7,495 nt of DNA. Source: Lysobacterales bacterium (GTDB lineage: Bacteria > Pseudomonadota > Gammaproteobacteria > Xanthomonadales > SZUA-36). The position numbers were made by a program, and so were the translations under genes. Below the pieces are notes generated by a model. That model did no database searches. It was not told where the DNA came from and saw only the letters and a list, made by a program, of their open reading frames with translations. Location: positions 1 through 7,495 of the forward strand of contig JABSSV010000001.1 in NCBI GenBank assembly GCA_013213875.1. Direction: 5' to 3'. Shown piece after piece: positions 5,810 through 7,495 of the stretch. Each line of letters begins with the position of its first letter. Position 1 is the first letter of the stretch.

Positions 5810-6897
5810 TTGTCGGGCAAATCCCCAACGCGGTCAAAGGTCTCACCCAGCAACACGCCCAGCACCCGTTGCTCACCGGGCTTAAGATGAATCGACGGGC
5901 GCCCATGAGCAAAGCGATAGTTACAAAACACCACCACATCGCCGACGCGCCAATCCACGGGAATCCCGAAGCGATCGTAGACCGCCACGAACTCCTCACA
6001 GTCGCGCTGGGAAAGCTCCGTGTCGTCACCGTAGGTCAGCTTCAAGGGTCGCTGATCATGGGGCAAATGCGAGACCTTGGGCCAAGCGTCAAACCACATG
6101 GAGTGGTCAGCCACACTGGCAAAGAGCAAATTACGGTCAAGATAGGGAAAGTGCTCAAAGGCCGATACGTAATAGCGTGTCTTCAACAGCCGATTCGGAC
6201 CCCACTCGGTCACCAGCCCGCGTTCACGCGCCAGTGCCTCCGCCTCATGCGGATCCTGAGTAGAGAAAGAGCGCTGCCAGTGGTTGTAGACGCCGATCTC
6301 CTCTTTACCCCGGAAATGCTCCTGATCCGTAAGGTCACGGTGGTAACACAGCCCCTTGTCCCGCAACCGCTGACCAAACTCGGTCTTCAGCAGCGCGTCG
6401 GTTGCCTGCACATTGTCTGAAAAATAGGTATGACCACGTCCAGGAAGCTCTTTGTGGCATAGGAAAGACAGCATGCGTGTGCTTTTGCCCACGTAAGCCA
6501 TCTCATGGTGATAGTGCAGCCAGGCTTCGAGCGGCGCGCCGACTTCATACACGTTGGGCTCGTGCTCTCCACGCGGATTGGCGCCTGCGGTATAGGTCAT
6601 CTCCGCATCCATCACCAGCTTCGCCGCATGGCGCATATCACGCAGGCGCGTCAGCCCCGTATTGCGCAGGTACACCAAGCCGACATCGTTCCACATGCCA
6701 CGCATTCGTTCAGCCAACTCACCGCTCTGGTCCGCGATTTCGCGGTCCATGTCAAAGCGGCTACAGTCAATGGTAAAACGCTCGGAGCGCAGGGCCGGTT
6801 TACCGGTCCACCAGCGCGGTTCGATACGAATGGACGGATCGCGCAAGGGCGCGTCCAGATCCCCACTACTAATGATTTTTTGACTGATTGAACTCAT
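5803..6897 (-). CDS. TauD/TfdA-family Fe(II)/2-oxoglutarate dioxygenase, SyrP-like
   Basis: This 364-residue non-heme iron enzyme is expected to couple decarboxylation of 2-oxoglutarate to oxidation, usually hydroxylation, of a substrate in the cytoplasm. The metal triad is visible as H130-x-E132 in HYHHEMAY and the distal H331 in RFAHGRP. R344 in GEQRVLG is placed to bind the 2-oxoglutarate carboxylate. The H-x-E-M-x-Y form and the C-terminal layout recall the SyrP-like branch, which includes hydroxylases of amino acids in secondary metabolism. The acidic residue is present, so this is not a halogenase of the type that lacks it. Start ATG 6897 is used because no other in-frame start fits; AAGG lies only 2 nt upstream, a poor spacing, and a 6-bp hairpin sits just before it. 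It overlaps the downstream hydrolase by 7 bp. The natural substrate is unknown. Confidence 0.88.
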   Translation of the reverse strand: MSSISQKIISSGDLDAPLRDPSIRIEPRWWTGKPALRSERFTIDCSRFDMDREIADQSGELAERMRGMWNDVGLVYLRNTGLTRLRDMRHAAKLVMDAEMTYTAGANPRGEHEPNVYEVGAPLEAWLHYHHEMAYVGKSTRMLSFLCHKELPGRGHTYFSDNVQATDALLKTEFGQRLRDKGLCYHRDLTDQEHFRGKEEIGVYNHWQRSFSTQDPHEAEALARERGLVTEWGPNRLLKTRYYVSAFEHFPYLDRNLLFASVADHSMWFDAWPKVSHLPHDQRPLKLTYGDDTELSQRDCEEFVAVYDRFGIPVDWRVGDVVVFCNYRFAHGRPSIHLKPGEQRVLGVLLGETFDRVGDLPDKW

Positions 6898-7037
6898 GGC
6901 CTTTTCTCTGCCGGACCCATCCGGCTTTGCCTCAGTGTACGATGCTTTTTGGCATAAATCACCAAACTTTTTTCACCCCCTAAGCACCTGTAATGCATCA
7001 ATTTTTACAGCGTTAAGGGCCTACGACGGTCACCAAT
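6898..7037 (-). promoter_or_regulatory. Intergenic leader and promoter region of the dioxygenase gene
   Basis: This 140-bp stretch separates the MFS stop from the dioxygenase start and is clearly richer in A+T than the genes around it, so it probably holds the promoter. CTGTAA (6988-6993) and TTACAG (7005-7010) form a perfect 6-bp dyad with an 11-nt spacer, a possible operator. GCCGGA-CCCA-TCCGGC (6910-6925) can form a 6-bp hairpin with a 4-nt loop in the mRNA leader, 12 nt before the ATG. A TACACT at about 6923-6945 in the - strand direction could serve as -10, but no good -35 lies at the right distance, so the promoter position is not assigned. No T-tract terminator for the MFS gene was found. 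Confidence 0.4.
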
Positions 7038-7495
7038 TTAGCGGCGCTGATGAAAAGCCTGCGTGAACATGAGAAGCAAGGCAAAAAGTACCACCGGTAG
7101 ACCCGCAGCCGCGAGCACACCGGGCCATTGAAAATGCACCAGAAACCAGCCGGAGCCCAGGGCCACCAGAGCCTGCACAGAAAAGATGAGGAAGTCGTTG
7201 GCTGCCTGCACACGAAAGCGCTCAGAGCGGCGGTAGCCACGGGGTAGCAAGTTAGTGCCAGCGAGAAACAGAAAATTCCAGCCGACACCCAGCAGGACCA
7301 GCGCCAGCCAGTAGTTCATAAAGCCCTGGCCTGCCAGGGCAATGAGCAGGGTCAACAGGAAGGCCGCCAGCCCCGCCCAGAGCAGCCGTCTCAATCCGTA
7401 GCGGGCTGCGAGCAAACCAAAAACCAATGACGGCAGATACATACCGGCGATATGTGACTGGATCACCCACTTGGTGGCCTCGAGGCTGTGGCCCG
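7038..7495 (-). CDS. MFS permease, C-terminal part, cut by window edge
   Basis: On the - strand, 151 residues are readable from the window edge to TAA (7038-7040). The frame stays open to the edge (G-H-S-L-E-A-T-K-W precedes V-I-Q-S-H), so the GTG at 7466 is an internal valine and not a start. There are about five hydrophobic segments, consistent with helices 8-12 of a 12-helix major facilitator. HIAGMYLPSLVFG followed by AARYGLRR is the conserved helix 8 and basic loop of a bacterial MFS group in which H-V-L-G-M-F-x-P-S is common, and RVQAANDF before helix 11 is also typical of that group. Transport substrate is unknown. It lies upstream of the dioxygenase gene on the same strand with 140 bp between them, so cotranscription is uncertain. 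It is not obviously a paralogue of the interrupted MFS gene at the left. Confidence 0.85.
   Translation of the reverse strand, partial: GHSLEATKWVIQSHIAGMYLPSLVFGLLAARYGLRRLLWAGLAAFLLTLLIALAGQGFMNYWLALVLLGVGWNFLFLAGTNLLPRGYRRSERFRVQAANDFLIFSVQALVALGSGWFLVHFQWPGVLAAAGLPVVLFALLLMFTQAFHQRR

Noticed and set aside
5629..6420. 263-codon open frame on the + strand across hydrolase and dioxygenase genes
   Set aside because: It spans two well-supported genes in antisense and has no recognisable fold.
7464..7466. GTG as start codon of the right-hand MFS gene
   Set aside because: The frame is open to the window edge and the peptide begins in mid-transporter, so this is an internal valine.

Overview
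This is a GC-rich bacterial window (roughly 55-60% G+C by eye, not computed) with tightly packed genes, good Shine-Dalgarno sites on some of them, and overlapping stops and starts. The protein families (LysE/RhtB exporter, Upp, MFS permeases, PYROXD2/CrtI-like FAD oxidoreductase, SyrP-like TauD dioxygenase, MetX-like hydrolase) would suit a Gammaproteobacterium or a related pseudomonadote. Nothing in the sequence fixes the genus, and I saw no rRNA, tRNA, CRISPR array, insertion sequence, phage gene or integration site.

Left part (1-2142): the last 60 codons of a LysE/RhtB-type exporter on the + strand run convergently into upp (uracil phosphoribosyltransferase, - strand). Upstream of upp and in the same direction is a ~403-codon MFS permease gene that is interrupted by one in-frame TGA inside predicted helix 6. 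Both halves are in the same frame, so this is a nonsense interruption and not a frameshift. The site of the break also carries a 12-bp tandem duplication and a small inverted repeat.

Middle (2143-4756): a ~100-bp divergent intergenic region with two TGATCA sites exactly 20 bp apart precedes a + strand FAD-dependent oxidoreductase of the PYROXD2/phytoene-desaturase-like group. Its stop overlaps, through a shared CTAG, the stop of a convergent - strand gene. That gene encodes an exported protein built mostly of nine DSSG-centred repeats of about 19 residues, most simply read as a DUF4097-like beta-solenoid.

Right part (4757-7495): all genes are on the - strand. A SyrP-like Fe(II)/2-oxoglutarate dioxygenase of the TauD/TfdA family overlaps by 7 bp the start of a probably exported alpha/beta hydrolase related to homoserine O-acetyltransferase, which in turn is followed after ~90 nt by the solenoid gene. 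Upstream, beyond a 140-bp AT-richer intergenic region with dyad symmetries, is the C-terminal part of a second MFS permease cut by the window edge. The dioxygenase-hydrolase pair is probably cotranscribed and translationally coupled, and the solenoid gene may be its third member. No substrate can be assigned.

The most interesting items are the nine-fold DSSG solenoid, the in-frame TGA in the MFS gene and its odd local sequence, the coupled dioxygenase-hydrolase pair, and two mutually exclusive hairpins in the solenoid gene leader. I found no convincing evidence of a wholly new multi-gene system.
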